A stretch of DNA of 64,000 nucleotides from Nitrosomonadales bacterium (GTDB lineage Bacteria > Pseudomonadota > Gammaproteobacteria > Burkholderiales > Gallionellaceae), in NCBI GenBank assembly GCA_016235045.1, contig JACRME010000033.1:124001-188000 (forward strand), read 5' to 3'. The position numbers and the translations under genes were made by a program. The notes under the pieces are model-generated. The model was not told the origin of the DNA and searched no databases. It saw only the letters and a list, made by a program, of their open reading frames with translations. Positions 8,078 to 18,230 of this stretch are shown in pieces. Every line of letters starts with the position of its first letter. The first letter of the stretch is position 1.

Positions 8078-11000
8078 ATGCGAAACATCCTTACGATAAT
8101 TTCAATGTTGCTGATTTCGTCCGCCGCCAACGCGGCGGATGCCGCCATCGGCGCGACCGGCGGTTTTTCCAAGGCCGACTTCCGCAGCGAGATTCCTGCC
8201 CCCAAATTGCACAAGTTGCTCGGTACCGGCGGCGGCAATTTGCTGATCGCCAGGCAGGACGGTTCGGTGGAAGCCGTGGACAAGGAAGGCAAGACCGTGA
8301 TGACGCTGGCGGCAAAGAGCGGCGACGTTGAATTGCTCAGGATGCCGGAGGCTGCCGCAGTCGCCAACGACACGATCTATGTGGTGGACAGCAAACTCGA
8401 ACATGTCGTCATGTACGACCTGTCCACCGGCAAATATCAGGGACGTTTCGGCAGCAAGGGCAGCGTCGCCGGCAATCTTGCGCTGGACGAGCCGCAGGGC
8501 ATCGCCGTTCACGAAGGCGTGGTGTATGTCGCGGATACCGGCAACGAGCGCATACAGATGTTCGGCATCAATGGCGTATTCCTGTCCACCCTGGTACTGG
8601 GCGCAACGCCGGGCAGCAACGCGGAGAAGGAAAAAACCTACAAGCTGGGCGAGCCGACGGATATCGCGCTGGATGCGCAGGGACACCTTTACGTGCATGA
8701 CGCGGACGACAAGTCGATCAAGGTCTATTCCGCGAACGGTGTCTACCAGCGCTCGCTGCCCAAGACCGGCAAGCCGGTTGCCATGAGTGTGGCCGAGGAC
8801 GGCATCTATGTGGCGGACGACATCAGTTTGAGCATCTACAAATACGGCTTCGACGCCAACCTGGTTTACAGCTTCGGTTCCAAGGGCGAAGGCAAGGCGC
8901 AGTTTTCCAGCCTGTCCGGCATGGTCGTGGACCGGGCACAGCAGGTGTATGTGGGCGACGCGCGGAAATCGCTGGTCGATGCGTTTGTGGTCGAGGCCGG
9001 CACCGCGCTGGACCCCCTGCCCAAATCGGCGGGAAGAGTGTCGGTGAAGTGGCTGCAGAATATTCCGGAAGAGGCGGGCCAACTGGCCTGGGATGGCAAG
9101 GAAACCATTTATGCGGTCAGCAAGGACAAGAAAAGCCTGCTGGCGATCCGAAAGGGCGCGGTGGCGGGCGAGATCAAGCCGGGCGATATGCAGATTGCAG
9201 CCGTCACGGTGGATAAAAACGGCGCGATCTGGGTGCTGGACAAGAAGAATTACCGCGGCGCCAAGCTGGACGAAAGCGGCAAGGTGCTGCTGAGCTTTGG
9301 CAGCGAAGGAAGCGGGGCGGGGCAGTTCAACGGCCCGACGGCAATCGCCGTATCGTCTTCCGGCATGGTGTTCGTGTCCGACCGTTCCAATCACAACGTG
9401 CAGATATTCCGCGGCGACGGGGTGTTCCTGAATTCCCTCAATGGCGAAAATGCCGGCAACATACGCTCGCCGGTCGCCATGGCTTTCGACCAGCACGACA
9501 ATTTGTACATCCTCGATGTTTCGCGCGAAAGCATATTTGCCTATTCTTCAAGCGGGCAGTACGCGGGCGAAATTGGCAGGCCCAAAGAAGGCAGCCTGTT
9601 TACCCAGCCGGTCTCGCTGATTGCGGCCAACGACGAGGTCATGGTGCTGGATACCAACCAGGTCAAGGTGTTTTCGCCCAAGGGGCGTTTGATCCGCTCC
9701 TTCGGCGCCAAGGGAACCGGAACGGGCTCATTCGAAGAACCGGCTGCCATTGCTTATGCCGGCGGTTCCAATTTCATCGTCTCCGACAGCGGCAACAAGC
9801 GCGTGCAAGTCCTGGCGACGCTGTACAAACCGGACGCGCCGCAACAGGTGACGGCGCAGGGCAAGGTGCATGCCGTCGAGCTGCGCTGGGCGCAGGCGGA
9901 TGCTCCCTATATCAAGCAATACCGCATCTATCGTTCCAGAGACGAGAGCGGCGGTTTCATGCTGGTGGGCACAAGCCCGACCAACGAGTTCGCAGACCAG
10001 GAACTGGATGCCGAAGTGCGCTATTACTACCGCATCGGCGCGGAAACCCATTTCGGCTTTGAAGGCGCAACCGGCGCGGTGGTGAACGCCGAGCCGACCA
10101 AGTTTGTGCCGCCGGCGCTGACCGGCGTGCTGGCGGAGACCACGCCCTGGCAAGTGAAGTTGAATTGGCCGGCAGTCGACGCCAAATATTTCAGCGCTTA
10201 CCGCATCTACCAGAAGGACGGCGACACATTCACCAGGATCGGCGAAGTTACCCAGCCCGAATTCATCCGGGATGCGCTGACGCCCGAGACCCAATACACC
10301 TATTACGTCTCGACCTTCAGCAGCGACGGGACGGAATCCGAGAAGGTGGCAGTCGAGGCAACCACCCAGATATTCAACCGCCCACCGCTGGAAATCGACG
10401 TGGTCGAGTTGCACGACGTGTTTTCCAATTCCTACAAGACTTACGAGCGGGAAGGCATCGGCCGCATCAAGCTGACCAACAACACCAACAAGAGCATGGA
10501 GCGGATCAAGGTCACGTTCCAATTGCGGGATTTCATGGATTTCCCGACGGAAACCAAGCTGGACAAGCTGTTGCCGGGAAAGAGCGAGGAGGTCGCACTC
10601 AAGGCGGTATTCAACAACAGCATTCTTACGCTGACCGAAGACAGTTCGGTGCAGGCGATGATCGAAGCGAGCTATTTCGAAAACGGCAAGCGCGTCAATT
10701 ACAGCAAAAATCCGACGGTCAATGTCTACGACAAGCACCGCCTGACCTGGGACGAGCGTGATCGTTTTGCGACCTTCGTGACGCCCAAGGATGCGCCCAT
10801 CATCGACTTGGTGCGTTCGATCGCAACCCAGTTCAAGGAAACCCGTGACGAGGCCCAGTTGGCGGCAGCGGTGTTCGATGCGCTGGGCCTGTACGGCATC
10901 ACCTATATCCAGGACCCGAGCAATCCATACCAGATCAGTTCGGGCAAGGTGAATACGGTCGATTACATCCAGTTCCCGCGCGAAACGATGGAACGCAAAT

Positions 11001-11821
11001 CCGGCGATTGCGACGATCTGGTGGCGTTCTATTCGGCAGCACTCGAAAGCATGGGAATCAACACCCGCGTACTGGAAGTGCCGGGGCACATGCTCATGAT
11101 GTTCTCGACCGGCATCGCGGCAGACGAAGATGCATACACCATGGACAACATGTACGTCATCCACGAAGACCAGTTGTGGATACCCGTGGAAACCACGCTG
11201 GTCGGCAATGCTTTCGTCAAGGCGTGGGAGAAGGGCGCGGCGTCGTACTACAAATGGAAGGACAAGGGGCTGACCGTACTGGATGTGCATGCCGCCTGGG
11301 AGAAATACAAGCCGGCGAGCTTGCCGGTATCGAACATGAAACAGGGCGAGATATCCCGTGCCGAGATCGAGAAAAAATTCCCGGCCGACCACATGTCGGT
11401 GCTGAAGATCAGTTCGCAAACCAAGACGCGGCGGTATTTGAATGTCATCAAAAAAGACCCGTCCGACGCCGATGCGCACCTGCAAATGGGCATCATTCTC
11501 GCCAAGGCCGGAGACCGCAAGGAAGCAATGAAGTATTTCGACAAGGTACTCAGCCTGCAGCCCAAGAATGCGGCGGCGCTGAACAATCGCGGCAATATCT
11601 ACATGATCGAGGATAAATATCAGGATGCGCAAAAGGCCTACCTGGCGGCGACGCAGATCGCCCCCAAGGACGCCTACCTGTGGGTAAACCTGGCGCGCGC
11701 CTACAAGGCGACCAACGATATCAAGAAGGCCAAGGCCGCCTTCATCAAGGCCAAAGGGCTTGACCCCGCCGTGAAGGACGAGCACCGGGCATTGGCGCTG
11801 GAACTATTGAATGCACTGTAA
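8078..11821 (+). CDS. secreted NHL beta-propeller / FN3 / transglutaminase-like / TPR protein
   Basis: About 1247 residues. Signal peptide MRNILTIISMLLISSAANA; NHL-type beta-propeller repeats (about 40-590, e.g. GIAVHEGVVYVADTGNERIQ and AIAVSSSGMVFVSDRSNHNV); two fibronectin III domains (about 590-780); a transglutaminase-like domain (about 900-1080) with Cys in KSGDCDDLVAFYSAA, His in PGHMLMMF and Glu where Asp is usual in WIPVETT; and C-terminal TPRs (about 1110-1240). It is likely a large periplasmic or outer-membrane scaffold with a possible peptidase or crosslinking activity. It lies 70 bp after the adenylate cyclase. ATG 8078 suits the signal peptide; ATG 8066 is the alternative. I know no characterised protein with this whole architecture. 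Confidence 0.8.
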   Translation: MRNILTIISMLLISSAANAADAAIGATGGFSKADFRSEIPAPKLHKLLGTGGGNLLIARQDGSVEAVDKEGKTVMTLAAKSGDVELLRMPEAAAVANDTIYVVDSKLEHVVMYDLSTGKYQGRFGSKGSVAGNLALDEPQGIAVHEGVVYVADTGNERIQMFGINGVFLSTLVLGATPGSNAEKEKTYKLGEPTDIALDAQGHLYVHDADDKSIKVYSANGVYQRSLPKTGKPVAMSVAEDGIYVADDISLSIYKYGFDANLVYSFGSKGEGKAQFSSLSGMVVDRAQQVYVGDARKSLVDAFVVEAGTALDPLPKSAGRVSVKWLQNIPEEAGQLAWDGKETIYAVSKDKKSLLAIRKGAVAGEIKPGDMQIAAVTVDKNGAIWVLDKKNYRGAKLDESGKVLLSFGSEGSGAGQFNGPTAIAVSSSGMVFVSDRSNHNVQIFRGDGVFLNSLNGENAGNIRSPVAMAFDQHDNLYILDVSRESIFAYSSSGQYAGEIGRPKEGSLFTQPVSLIAANDEVMVLDTNQVKVFSPKGRLIRSFGAKGTGTGSFEEPAAIAYAGGSNFIVSDSGNKRVQVLATLYKPDAPQQVTAQGKVHAVELRWAQADAPYIKQYRIYRSRDESGGFMLVGTSPTNEFADQELDAEVRYYYRIGAETHFGFEGATGAVVNAEPTKFVPPALTGVLAETTPWQVKLNWPAVDAKYFSAYRIYQKDGDTFTRIGEVTQPEFIRDALTPETQYTYYVSTFSSDGTESEKVAVEATTQIFNRPPLEIDVVELHDVFSNSYKTYEREGIGRIKLTNNTNKSMERIKVTFQLRDFMDFPTETKLDKLLPGKSEEVALKAVFNNSILTLTEDSSVQAMIEASYFENGKRVNYSKNPTVNVYDKHRLTWDERDRFATFVTPKDAPIIDLVRSIATQFKETRDEAQLAAAVFDALGLYGITYIQDPSNPYQISSGKVNTVDYIQFPRETMERKSGDCDDLVAFYSAALESMGINTRVLEVPGHMLMMFSTGIAADEDAYTMDNMYVIHEDQLWIPVETTLVGNAFVKAWEKGAASYYKWKDKGLTVLDVHAAWEKYKPASLPVSNMKQGEISRAEIEKKFPADHMSVLKISSQTKTRRYLNVIKKDPSDADAHLQMGIILAKAGDRKEAMKYFDKVLSLQPKNAAALNNRGNIYMIEDKYQDAQKAYLAATQIAPKDAYLWVNLARAYKATNDIKKAKAAFIKAKGLDPAVKDEHRALALELLNAL

Positions 11822-11870
11822 GTCGGATGTACCGTTGCATCCTGTCGCAACCTTAACCAAGGAGAATCAC

Positions 11871-12266
11871 ATGAAGAAACTGATCGCTTTGCTCGTCCTG
11901 CTGGGCGTGGTCTTCGCAGCCCCGGCATACAGTGCGGATGAGAAGACGGATGGTTCGCTGTGGGAGCGCCTGCGCAAGAAAATCGAATTGCTCACCCCCA
12001 AGAAAAAAATCAGCACCACCACCGCCGTGGGGGGCGTGCGCGGTTCGCAGGCGGATGCGGACGACGTCTACTGGAAGGGGGAAGCCAAGGCTCAGCCTGT
12101 CGATGCAGACGAACTGGCCGCATTCAAGAAGGCGATGTCGCTGGTCGATGCCGGGGATATGGCAGGGGCTCAGGCGGCATTCTCGGAATTCCTGAAAAAA
12201 CACCCCGACAGCCGCCTGCGCGAAGACGCGGAACAGGCGCTGGCGCTGCTGCAACCCAAGAAATAG
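11871..12266 (+). CDS. small periplasmic protein with a TPR-like C-terminus
   Basis: 131 residues. Signal peptide with cleavage after AYSA, a basic stretch (RKKIELLTPKKK), then a C-terminal helical pair AFKKAMSLVDAGDMAGAQAA / FSEFLKKHPDS like one TPR unit. ATG 11871 has AGGAG seven bases upstream. Third gene of the cyclase-NHL group and probably a partner of the large scaffold; function unknown. Confidence 0.75.
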   Translation: MKKLIALLVLLGVVFAAPAYSADEKTDGSLWERLRKKIELLTPKKKISTTTAVGGVRGSQADADDVYWKGEAKAQPVDADELAAFKKAMSLVDAGDMAGAQAAFSEFLKKHPDSRLREDAEQALALLQPKK

Positions 12267-12285
12267 CCTGCACGCCGACCGGGTT

Positions 12286-12322
12286 GGGCTGGCTGGTGTT
12301 CGGCCAGTCCAGCCCTTATAAT
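12286..12322 (+). promoter_or_regulatory. hairpin plus TATAAT ahead of hemA
   Basis: The stem GGGCTGG...CCAGCCC (12286-12315) could terminate the preceding gene. It directly abuts TATAAT (12317-12322), a perfect -10 for hemA at 12358. No clear -35 is visible. Confidence 0.4.
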
Positions 12323-12357
12323 CCGCTCCCTTGCGAAACGGATAGTCGTTCACTCCC

Positions 12358-13611
12358 ATGCAGTTATTCACTTTCGGCATCAACCATCAGACCGCGCCGC
12401 TCGCCGTGCGCGAGCAGATTGCGTTCGATGCCGACACGCTGGACTCCGCATTGCGCGACCTGGTGGGCAAAGGCGCCGCCAAGGAAGCGACCATCCTTTC
12501 CACCTGCAACCGCACCGAAATCTATTGCAGTACCAATGCCCCCGTCCATGCAGTGGACTGGCTGGCCGAATATCACCATCTTCCCACTGCCGAGATCGAG
12601 CCCTACATTTACCGCCTGCCGCAGGAACAGGCGGTAAAGCATGCGTTCCGCGTGGCCAGCGGGCTGGAATCCATGGTGTTGGGCGAGCCGCAGATATTGG
12701 GGCAGATGAAACAGGCCGTGCGCCATGCCGAGCAGGCCGGCACCCTGGGTTTTTTGCTGCATAAGCTCTTCCAGCGCACGTTTTCCGTGGCCAAGGATGT
12801 GCGCACGCAGACCGAGATCGGCGCCAACCTGGTGTCCATGGCCGCCGCCGCGGTCAAACTCGCGGAACGCATTTTCCCCAGCATCGCCGATCAGCGCATC
12901 CTGTTCATCGGAGCGGGCGAAATGATCGAATTGAATGCGGTGCACTTTGCCGCGCGCAATCCCAAGCACATCACTGTCGCCAACCGCACGCTGGAGCGCG
13001 CGCAAGTGCTGGCGCGCCGCATCAACGGCCATGCCATCACCCTGAACGAACTGCCGGAACAACTGGCGCAGCACGACATCGTCGTGACCTGCACCGCCAG
13101 TCCCCTGCCGATCCTGGGCAAGGGCATGGTCGAACGCGCGCTCAAGACGCGCAAGCACCGTCCGCTGTTCATCGTTGACCTCGCGGTGCCGCGCGATGTG
13201 GAAGCCGAGGTGGCCGAGTTGAGTGACGTGTTCCTGTACAGCGTGGACGACTTGGCCGAAGTGGTGCGCGACGGACAGGATGCGCGCCAGGGAGCGGTGA
13301 AGGAAGCCGAGGTCATTATCGATTCCGGCGTCAACGAATTTGTCCACTGGATGGAATCGCGCGAAGTCGTGCCGGTCATCCGCAGCCTGCGTGACCACGC
13401 CGAGCGTCAACGCCGTCACGAAATGGAAAAAGCCCTGCGTTTGCTGGCCAAGGGGGAAACGCCGGAAAAAGTGCTGGAATCCCTGAGCATGGGCCTGACC
13501 AATAAATTTTTGCATGCACCGACGCAGGCGCTGAATCAGGCCCAAACCGGCGATCGGGATGCCTTCCTGGAAGCGGTGCATCGCATCTACCGCCTGCACG
13601 ACACCGAATGA
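12358..13611 (+). CDS. hemA: glutamyl-tRNA reductase
   Basis: 417 residues, the usual length. It reduces glutamyl-tRNA to glutamate-1-semialdehyde, the first committed step of C5-pathway tetrapyrrole synthesis. The catalytic Cys lies in [11 protein letters not shown] (about residue 50); the NADPH-binding fold is at [14 protein letters not shown] (about 180-195); the C-terminal dimerisation helix is intact. It overlaps prfA by 4 bases (ATGA), the common betaproteobacterial hemA-prfA-prmC order. Heme supply matters here because several multi-heme cytochromes are encoded nearby. Confidence 0.97.
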   Translation: MQLFTFGINHQTAPLAVREQIAFDADTLDSALRDLVGKGAAKEATILSTCNRTEIYCSTNAPVHAVDWLAEYHHLPTAEIEPYIYRLPQEQAVKHAFRVASGLESMVLGEPQILGQMKQAVRHAEQAGTLGFLLHKLFQRTFSVAKDVRTQTEIGANLVSMAAAAVKLAERIFPSIADQRILFIGAGEMIELNAVHFAARNPKHITVANRTLERAQVLARRINGHAITLNELPEQLAQHDIVVTCTASPLPILGKGMVERALKTRKHRPLFIVDLAVPRDVEAEVAELSDVFLYSVDDLAEVVRDGQDARQGAVKEAEVIIDSGVNEFVHWMESREVVPVIRSLRDHAERQRRHEMEKALRLLAKGETPEKVLESLSMGLTNKFLHAPTQALNQAQTGDRDAFLEAVHRIYRLHDTE

Positions 13612-14690
13612 AACCGAGTATCTCCACCAAGCTCGCCCAGCTCAGTGAACGGCTGGACGAGGTCAACAGCCTATTGAGCAGCGAAGAAGCAACGCGCAAC
13701 ATGGAAGCGTTCCGCAAGCTCAACCGCGAACGCGCCGAGATCGAGCCGGTGGTCGGGCTTTACCACACCTGGCAGTCGTGCGAATCCGACATCGCCACCG
13801 CGCAGGAAATGGCGGGCGATCCCGACATGAAAGAGTTCGCCGAGGCCGAGATCAAAGCCGGTCGCGACAAGCTGGAGCAGCTCGAAGTCGAATTGCAAAA
13901 GCAACTGCTGCCGAAAGACCCCAACGACGAGCGCAACGTGTTTCTCGAAGTGCGTGCCGGCACCGGCGGCGACGAAGCGGCGATCTTCGCGGGCGACATC
14001 TTCCGCATGTATGTGCGCTTTGCCGAGCGCCGCCGCTGGCAGGTGGAGATCGTTTCCGAGAGTCCCGGCGAAATGGGCGGCTACAAGGAAGTCATCGCGC
14101 GCATCATCGGCCAGGGCGCCTATTCCGTTCTGAAATTCGAATCCGGCGCGCATCGCGTGCAGCGCGTGCCCGCCACCGAAACGCAGGGCCGCATCCACAC
14201 CTCAGCCTGTACCGTGGCCATCCTGCCGGAAGCGGACGAAGTGGGCGAAGTCGAACTGAATCCCGCCGAACTGCGTATCGACACCTTCCGCGCCTCCGGC
14301 GCGGGCGGCCAGCACATCAACAAGACCGACTCCGCCGTGCGCATCACCCACCTGCCCACCGGCACCGTGGTCGAATGCCAGGACGGTCGCTCGCAGCACC
14401 AGAACAAGGCGCAGGCCATGCGCGTGCTGGCGGCGCGCATCAAGGACAAACAGGAACAGGCCGCGCACAGCAAGATCGCCGCCGAGCGCAAATCGCTGGT
14501 GGGCAGCGGCGACCGCTCCGAACGCATCCGCACCTACAATTTCCCGCAAGGCCGCATCACCGACCACCGCATCAACCTCACGCTGTACAAGATGGACCAG
14601 ATCATGGACGGCGACATCGGCGAACTGACCAATGCGCTGATGGCGGAGCACCAGGCCGAACTGCTGGCTGCGCTGGCGCAAGAAGGCTGA
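13608..14690 (+). CDS. prfA: peptide chain release factor 1
   Basis: 360 residues, full length. It recognises UAA/UAG and triggers peptidyl-tRNA hydrolysis. The GGQ motif sits in [14 protein letters not shown] (about 230) and the PAT tripeptide in [10 protein letters not shown] (about 185). It is translationally coupled to hemA and followed after 4 bp by prmC, whose product methylates the GGQ glutamine. Confidence 0.98.
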   Translation: MKPSISTKLAQLSERLDEVNSLLSSEEATRNMEAFRKLNRERAEIEPVVGLYHTWQSCESDIATAQEMAGDPDMKEFAEAEIKAGRDKLEQLEVELQKQLLPKDPNDERNVFLEVRAGTGGDEAAIFAGDIFRMYVRFAERRRWQVEIVSESPGEMGGYKEVIARIIGQGAYSVLKFESGAHRVQRVPATETQGRIHTSACTVAILPEADEVGEVELNPAELRIDTFRASGAGGQHINKTDSAVRITHLPTGTVVECQDGRSQHQNKAQAMRVLAARIKDKQEQAAHSKIAAERKSLVGSGDRSERIRTYNFPQGRITDHRINLTLYKMDQIMDGDIGELTNALMAEHQAELLAALAQEG

Positions 14691-14694
14691 TGCC

Positions 14695-15549
14695 TTGAGC
14701 AGCATCCGGGAGATTCTTCAGCGCGACATTCCGCGCATCGGTGCCATGCATGAACTCGATGCGTCAACGGCTCGTATCGAGGTGCAAACCCTGCTGCAAC
14801 ATGTTTTGCAGGTTCCGCGCGCCTATCTGCTGGCACATCCCGAGCAAGTTCCGGAGGCAAAACAACAAGCGGCCTACGACGCAATATTGCAACGCCGCCT
14901 GCAAGGCGAGCCCATCGCCTACCTTCTGGGCGAACGCGAATTTTTCGGGCTGAACTTAAAAGTGACTCCCGCCACGCTTATTCCGCGTCCCGACACGGAA
15001 CTGCTGGTCGAACTCGCCTTGCAGCGGGTGCCGCAGAACAAAGTTTGCCGCGTACTGGATCTGGGGACGGGGAGCGGCGCGATTGCGCTGGCGATCGCCC
15101 ATTCCCGGCCCGGTGCGGCGGTAACGGCAATCGATGCCGCGGAGGCGGCGCTGCAAGTGGCGCGCGAAAATGCGCGGCGGCTGGGCATTGCCAACGTTGT
15201 TTTTCAGCGCAGCGACTGGTTCGCCGCGCTGAACGGGCAACGCTTCGATCTCATCGTTTCCAATCCCCCTTATGTCGCAACGGGCGATCGGCATCTCGTT
15301 CGCGGCGATGTGCGCTTCGAGCCTCGGTCAGCGCTGGTTTCCGGGGAGGACGGGCTGGACGATATCCGCCGCATCGTCAGCCAGACGGAGAGTTATCTTG
15401 AGCGGGAAGCTTGGCTATTGCTGGAACACGGTTACGATCAAGCCGCCCGAGTGCGCGGAATATTTCAGCAGTACGGATTCGGAGAAATCTTTTCGGCAAA
15501 AGATATAGCCGGAATAGACCGTGTCAGCGGTGGGGTGAAGCTGCGATAG
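14695..15549 (+). CDS. prmC: peptide chain release factor N5-glutamine methyltransferase
   Basis: 284 residues. The N-terminal helical domain is followed by a SAM-binding Rossmann fold (VLDLGTGSGAIALAIAHSRP) and the NPPY catalytic motif in FDLIVSNPPYVA. The substrate is the GGQ glutamine of release factors, including the adjacent prfA product. TTG at 14695 is chosen because the family N-terminus (IREIL...) is present from there; the first ATG, at 14743, would cut the substrate-binding domain. Confidence 0.93.
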   Translation: MSSIREILQRDIPRIGAMHELDASTARIEVQTLLQHVLQVPRAYLLAHPEQVPEAKQQAAYDAILQRRLQGEPIAYLLGEREFFGLNLKVTPATLIPRPDTELLVELALQRVPQNKVCRVLDLGTGSGAIALAIAHSRPGAAVTAIDAAEAALQVARENARRLGIANVVFQRSDWFAALNGQRFDLIVSNPPYVATGDRHLVRGDVRFEPRSALVSGEDGLDDIRRIVSQTESYLEREAWLLLEHGYDQAARVRGIFQQYGFGEIFSAKDIAGIDRVSGGVKLR

Positions 15550-15610
15550 GCCTGAAATAACAAGAGAAGTGGCGATTTACTAGGGAAGTTGGGGGCGAAA
15601 GGTATAGGCC

Positions 15611-15637
15611 GATATATAGGCCGTTTGGCATATATGC
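15611..15637 (+). promoter_or_regulatory. TATAGGCCG...TTTGGCATATATG element (copy A)
   Basis: This stretch, with flanking bases from 15603, matches the region 52555-52588 closely (TATAGGCCG-N-TAT-N-TAGG, then GGCA-N-ATATG). Related shorter forms occur at 33782 and 41516. A -10-like TACAAT follows at 15656. Candidate activator site. Confidence 0.4.
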
Positions 15638-15667
15638 AACATGAAAATACGCCCCTACAATCCGTCC

Positions 15668-15755
15668 TGAGTTGTTAGAGCCTTGAGTTGCAACCAACTC
15701 AATCTTTCATACTCTCCTCCTATTCTGGGCCATCGCAAGGTGGCCCATTTTTTTT
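15668..15755 (+). ncRNA. candidate small RNA with exposed CUCCUCC and a strong terminator
   Basis: After TACAAT (15656-15661) comes a perfect 8-bp hairpin TTGAGTTG/CAACTCAA (about 15683-15702), a pyrimidine-rich single strand containing CTCTCCTCCT, and an intrinsic terminator TGGGCCA...TGGCCCA plus eight T (15726-15755). An anti-Shine-Dalgarno loop between two hairpins is a typical layout of trans-acting small RNAs. No coding frame fits. Alternatively this is just the distant terminator of prmC, which ends 120 bp upstream of the hairpin. Confidence 0.4.
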
Positions 15756-15763
15756 GCCTGCGA

Positions 15764-17155
15764 TCAGGCGTGTATCAGTTTGCGGGCCCGCGCAATGGCG
15801 GCTTCCACTTGTTGCGGTGCAGTGCCGCCGGTGTGGTTGCGCGCGGCGAGCGAGCCTTCCAGCGTGAGTACGCCGAAGATGTCTTCCGCGATGAGATCGG
15901 AGAACTGTTGCAGTTCATCCAGCTTGAGTTCGGCCAGGTCGCAGCCTTTCTGTTCGGCATAACGCACGGCCACGGCCACCGCCTCGTGTGCGTCGCGGAA
16001 CGGCAAACCCTTTTTCACCAGGTAGTCGGCCAGATCGGTGGCCGTGGCATACCCCTGCAAAGCGGCGCGGCGCATGGCTTCCGGTTTCACGGTGATGCCG
16101 CGCATCATGTCGGCGTAGATGCGCAACGTCTGCGTGAGCGTGTCCACGGTGTCGAACAGCGGTTCCTTGTCTTCCTGGTTGTCCTTGTTGTAGGCGAGCG
16201 GCTGGCCTTTCATCAGCGTGAGCAAAGCCACCAGATGGCCGTTCACGCGACCGGTCTTGCCGCGCACCAGTTCCGGCACGTCGGGGTTCTTTTTCTGCGG
16301 CATGATGCTGGAGCCGGTGCAGAAGCGGTCGGCGATGTCGATGAAACCGAAACGCGGGCTCATCCACAGGATCAACTCTTCCGACAGGCGCGACAGGTGC
16401 GTCATGACCAGCGCGGCGGCGGCGGTGAATTCGATGGCGAAGTCGCGGTCGGACACGGCGTCCAGCGAATTCTGGCATACCGCCTCGAAACCCAGCAATT
16501 CGGCTACCATTTCGCGCTTGATCGGGTAACTGGTTCCGGCCAGCGCAGCGGCGCCCAGCGGCAAACGGTTGATGCGCCGGCGCGCATCGCCGAAACGCTC
16601 GACATCGCGCTGGCACATTTCGAAATAGGCAAGCAGGTGATGGGCAAAACTCACCGGCTGCGCCACCTGCAGGTGGGTAAAGCCGGGCATGACGGTGCGC
16701 GTGTGATGCTGCGCCAGGTCGAGCAGGGAGGTTTGCAACGCTTTGAGCAAAACGACGATGTCATCGACGGCATGGCGCAGGTACAGGCGGATGTCGGTCG
16801 CCACCTGGTCGTTGCGCGAGCGCCCGGTGTGCAGGCGCTTGCCCGCATCGCCCACCAGCGCGGTAAGCCGTTTCTCGATGTTCAGGTGCACGTCTTCCAG
16901 GTCGAGTTGCCATTCGAAATCGCCGCCGATGATCTCGTTTTCGATCTGCGCCAGGCCGCGCCGGATGTCGTCCAGGTCCTGGGGGCCGATGATTTTGCAA
17001 TTGGAAAGCATCTGCGCGTGAGCCAACGAGCCCTGGATGTCGAACAACGCCAGCCGTTTGTCGAAATCCACCGAAGCGGTATAACGTTTCACCAACTCTG
17101 CCACGGGTTCGTTGAAACGTCCCGACCAGGTCTGATTGTCTTGCATCGTAGCCAT
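15764..17155 (-). CDS. argH: argininosuccinate lyase
   Basis: 463 residues. It splits argininosuccinate into arginine and fumarate, the last step of arginine synthesis. The fumarase-superfamily signature [12 protein letters not shown] is present (about 282-293), with the N-terminal [12 protein letters not shown] and the [14 protein letters not shown] loop. ATG at 17155 gives the normal family length; the open frame reaches 17188 but those codons are not conserved. It diverges from the AlgZ-like kinase; argH next to algZ-algR is also the arrangement in Pseudomonas. Confidence 0.96.
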   Translation of the reverse strand: MATMQDNQTWSGRFNEPVAELVKRYTASVDFDKRLALFDIQGSLAHAQMLSNCKIIGPQDLDDIRRGLAQIENEIIGGDFEWQLDLEDVHLNIEKRLTALVGDAGKRLHTGRSRNDQVATDIRLYLRHAVDDIVVLLKALQTSLLDLAQHHTRTVMPGFTHLQVAQPVSFAHHLLAYFEMCQRDVERFGDARRRINRLPLGAAALAGTSYPIKREMVAELLGFEAVCQNSLDAVSDRDFAIEFTAAAALVMTHLSRLSEELILWMSPRFGFIDIADRFCTGSSIMPQKKNPDVPELVRGKTGRVNGHLVALLTLMKGQPLAYNKDNQEDKEPLFDTVDTLTQTLRIYADMMRGITVKPEAMRRAALQGYATATDLADYLVKKGLPFRDAHEAVAVAVRYAEQKGCDLAELKLDELQQFSDLIAEDIFGVLTLEGSLAARNHTGGTAPQQVEAAIARARKLIHA

Positions 17156-17189
17156 GTCTTGTCCAGAATGAGGCACTTGAAAGGTCAAA

Positions 17190-18230
17190 ATGCCGGAGAC
17201 GCGCAGTATAAATCAAAACATTACGCCCAAGCTGATGCCGGATTTCCGCAATTTGGGAACGGTATTGCGCATTGTGCTGCTGGCCAACGGAATCGCACTG
17301 CTTGGCGCAGTGGCGCAAGCCTCCTCGCCCACTGCTTTGCAAAACAGCGTGCTGCAGGGCTCTGTGCTATTGCAACCGGTGCTGTTGACCAGTCTGCTGC
17401 TGCTTTACGCGCTTAACCCGGCATTTTCCAGGGTGTCCTACTGGCAGGGCGCACTTGTCGCGGCGGCGATTGTGGCGCTGATCACCGTGGTGTTCGACAT
17501 GATAAGCGGCGCGCTGCTTTTCTTAACCGTCGATACCGGCCTGTTCCACTATGTTCGCCATGCGCTGGTGGCGATGGCCATTGCCTCGATATTGCTGGTG
17601 TACTTCAGGTTGCGCATCCAGGCGCTTTCCCCGGCAAAACAGGAGGCCAGGCTGCAAGCCCTGCAGGCGCGCATCCGGCCGCATTTCCTGTTCAACACCA
17701 TCAACGCGGTGCTCAGCATCGTGCGCGCCGATCCCAGGCGTGCCGAGGCTGCGCTGGAAGACATGGCGGACCTGTTTCGCATGGCGATGGCCGATCCGCA
17801 CGAACTGGTCGAGTTGGGCAAGGAAGTGGCGCTTGCGCGACAATATCTGGAACTTGAAGCGCTGCGCCTGGGCGAACGGCTCCAGGTTCGCTGGGATACG
17901 CAGAACATGCCGCCGGATGCGCTCATTCCGCCGCTGATCCTGCAACCGCTGCTGGAGAATGCGGTGTATCACGGCATCGAGCCGTTGCCGGAAGGCGGGT
18001 TGGTCGAAGTGAAGGTATATCTGGATGGCGACGAATTGCACCTGAAAGTGATCAATCCCGCGCATGATCGTACCCAGCCGCGCACCGATGGCAATAAAAT
18101 GGCGCTTTCGAACATCCGGGAAAGGCTGGCCTTGCTATTCGATGTCGAAGCGCAGTACCAGGTGGAGAACGATGCGAAAAACTACCAGGTTCACATCCTT
18201 ATTCCCTACGTGAAGGGGCAGGCAGCATGA
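17190..18230 (+). CDS. LytS/AlgZ-type sensor histidine kinase
   Basis: 346 residues. Four hydrophobic segments (about 25-150) precede a His_kinase domain with [19 protein letters not shown] (phosphoacceptor His about residue 169) and a compact ATPase domain ([16 protein letters not shown]). This is the AlgZ/FimS class. It overlaps the downstream LytTR regulator by 4 bp, so the two are a cognate pair. AAAGG lies just before ATG 17190; ATG 17235 (MPDFRNLG, the usual family start) is the alternative. Confidence 0.88.
   Translation: MPETRSINQNITPKLMPDFRNLGTVLRIVLLANGIALLGAVAQASSPTALQNSVLQGSVLLQPVLLTSLLLLYALNPAFSRVSYWQGALVAAAIVALITVVFDMISGALLFLTVDTGLFHYVRHALVAMAIASILLVYFRLRIQALSPAKQEARLQALQARIRPHFLFNTINAVLSIVRADPRRAEAALEDMADLFRMAMADPHELVELGKEVALARQYLELEALRLGERLQVRWDTQNMPPDALIPPLILQPLLENAVYHGIEPLPEGGLVEVKVYLDGDELHLKVINPAHDRTQPRTDGNKMALSNIRERLALLFDVEAQYQVENDAKNYQVHILIPYVKGQAA

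Noticed and set aside
9728-11785. 685-codon minus-strand frame opposite the NHL/TGase gene
   Set aside because: Antisense shadow, rich in Leu/Val/Gly/His, without signal or domain.
15624-15641. possible sigma-54 site in TTTGGCATATATGCAAC
   Set aside because: The GG-to-GC distance is 7 bases instead of 10, so it does not fit the -24/-12 rule.
15683-17416. 577-codon plus-strand frame opposite argH
   Set aside because: Mirror of the high-GC argH gene; His/Gln/Arg-rich with no domain.
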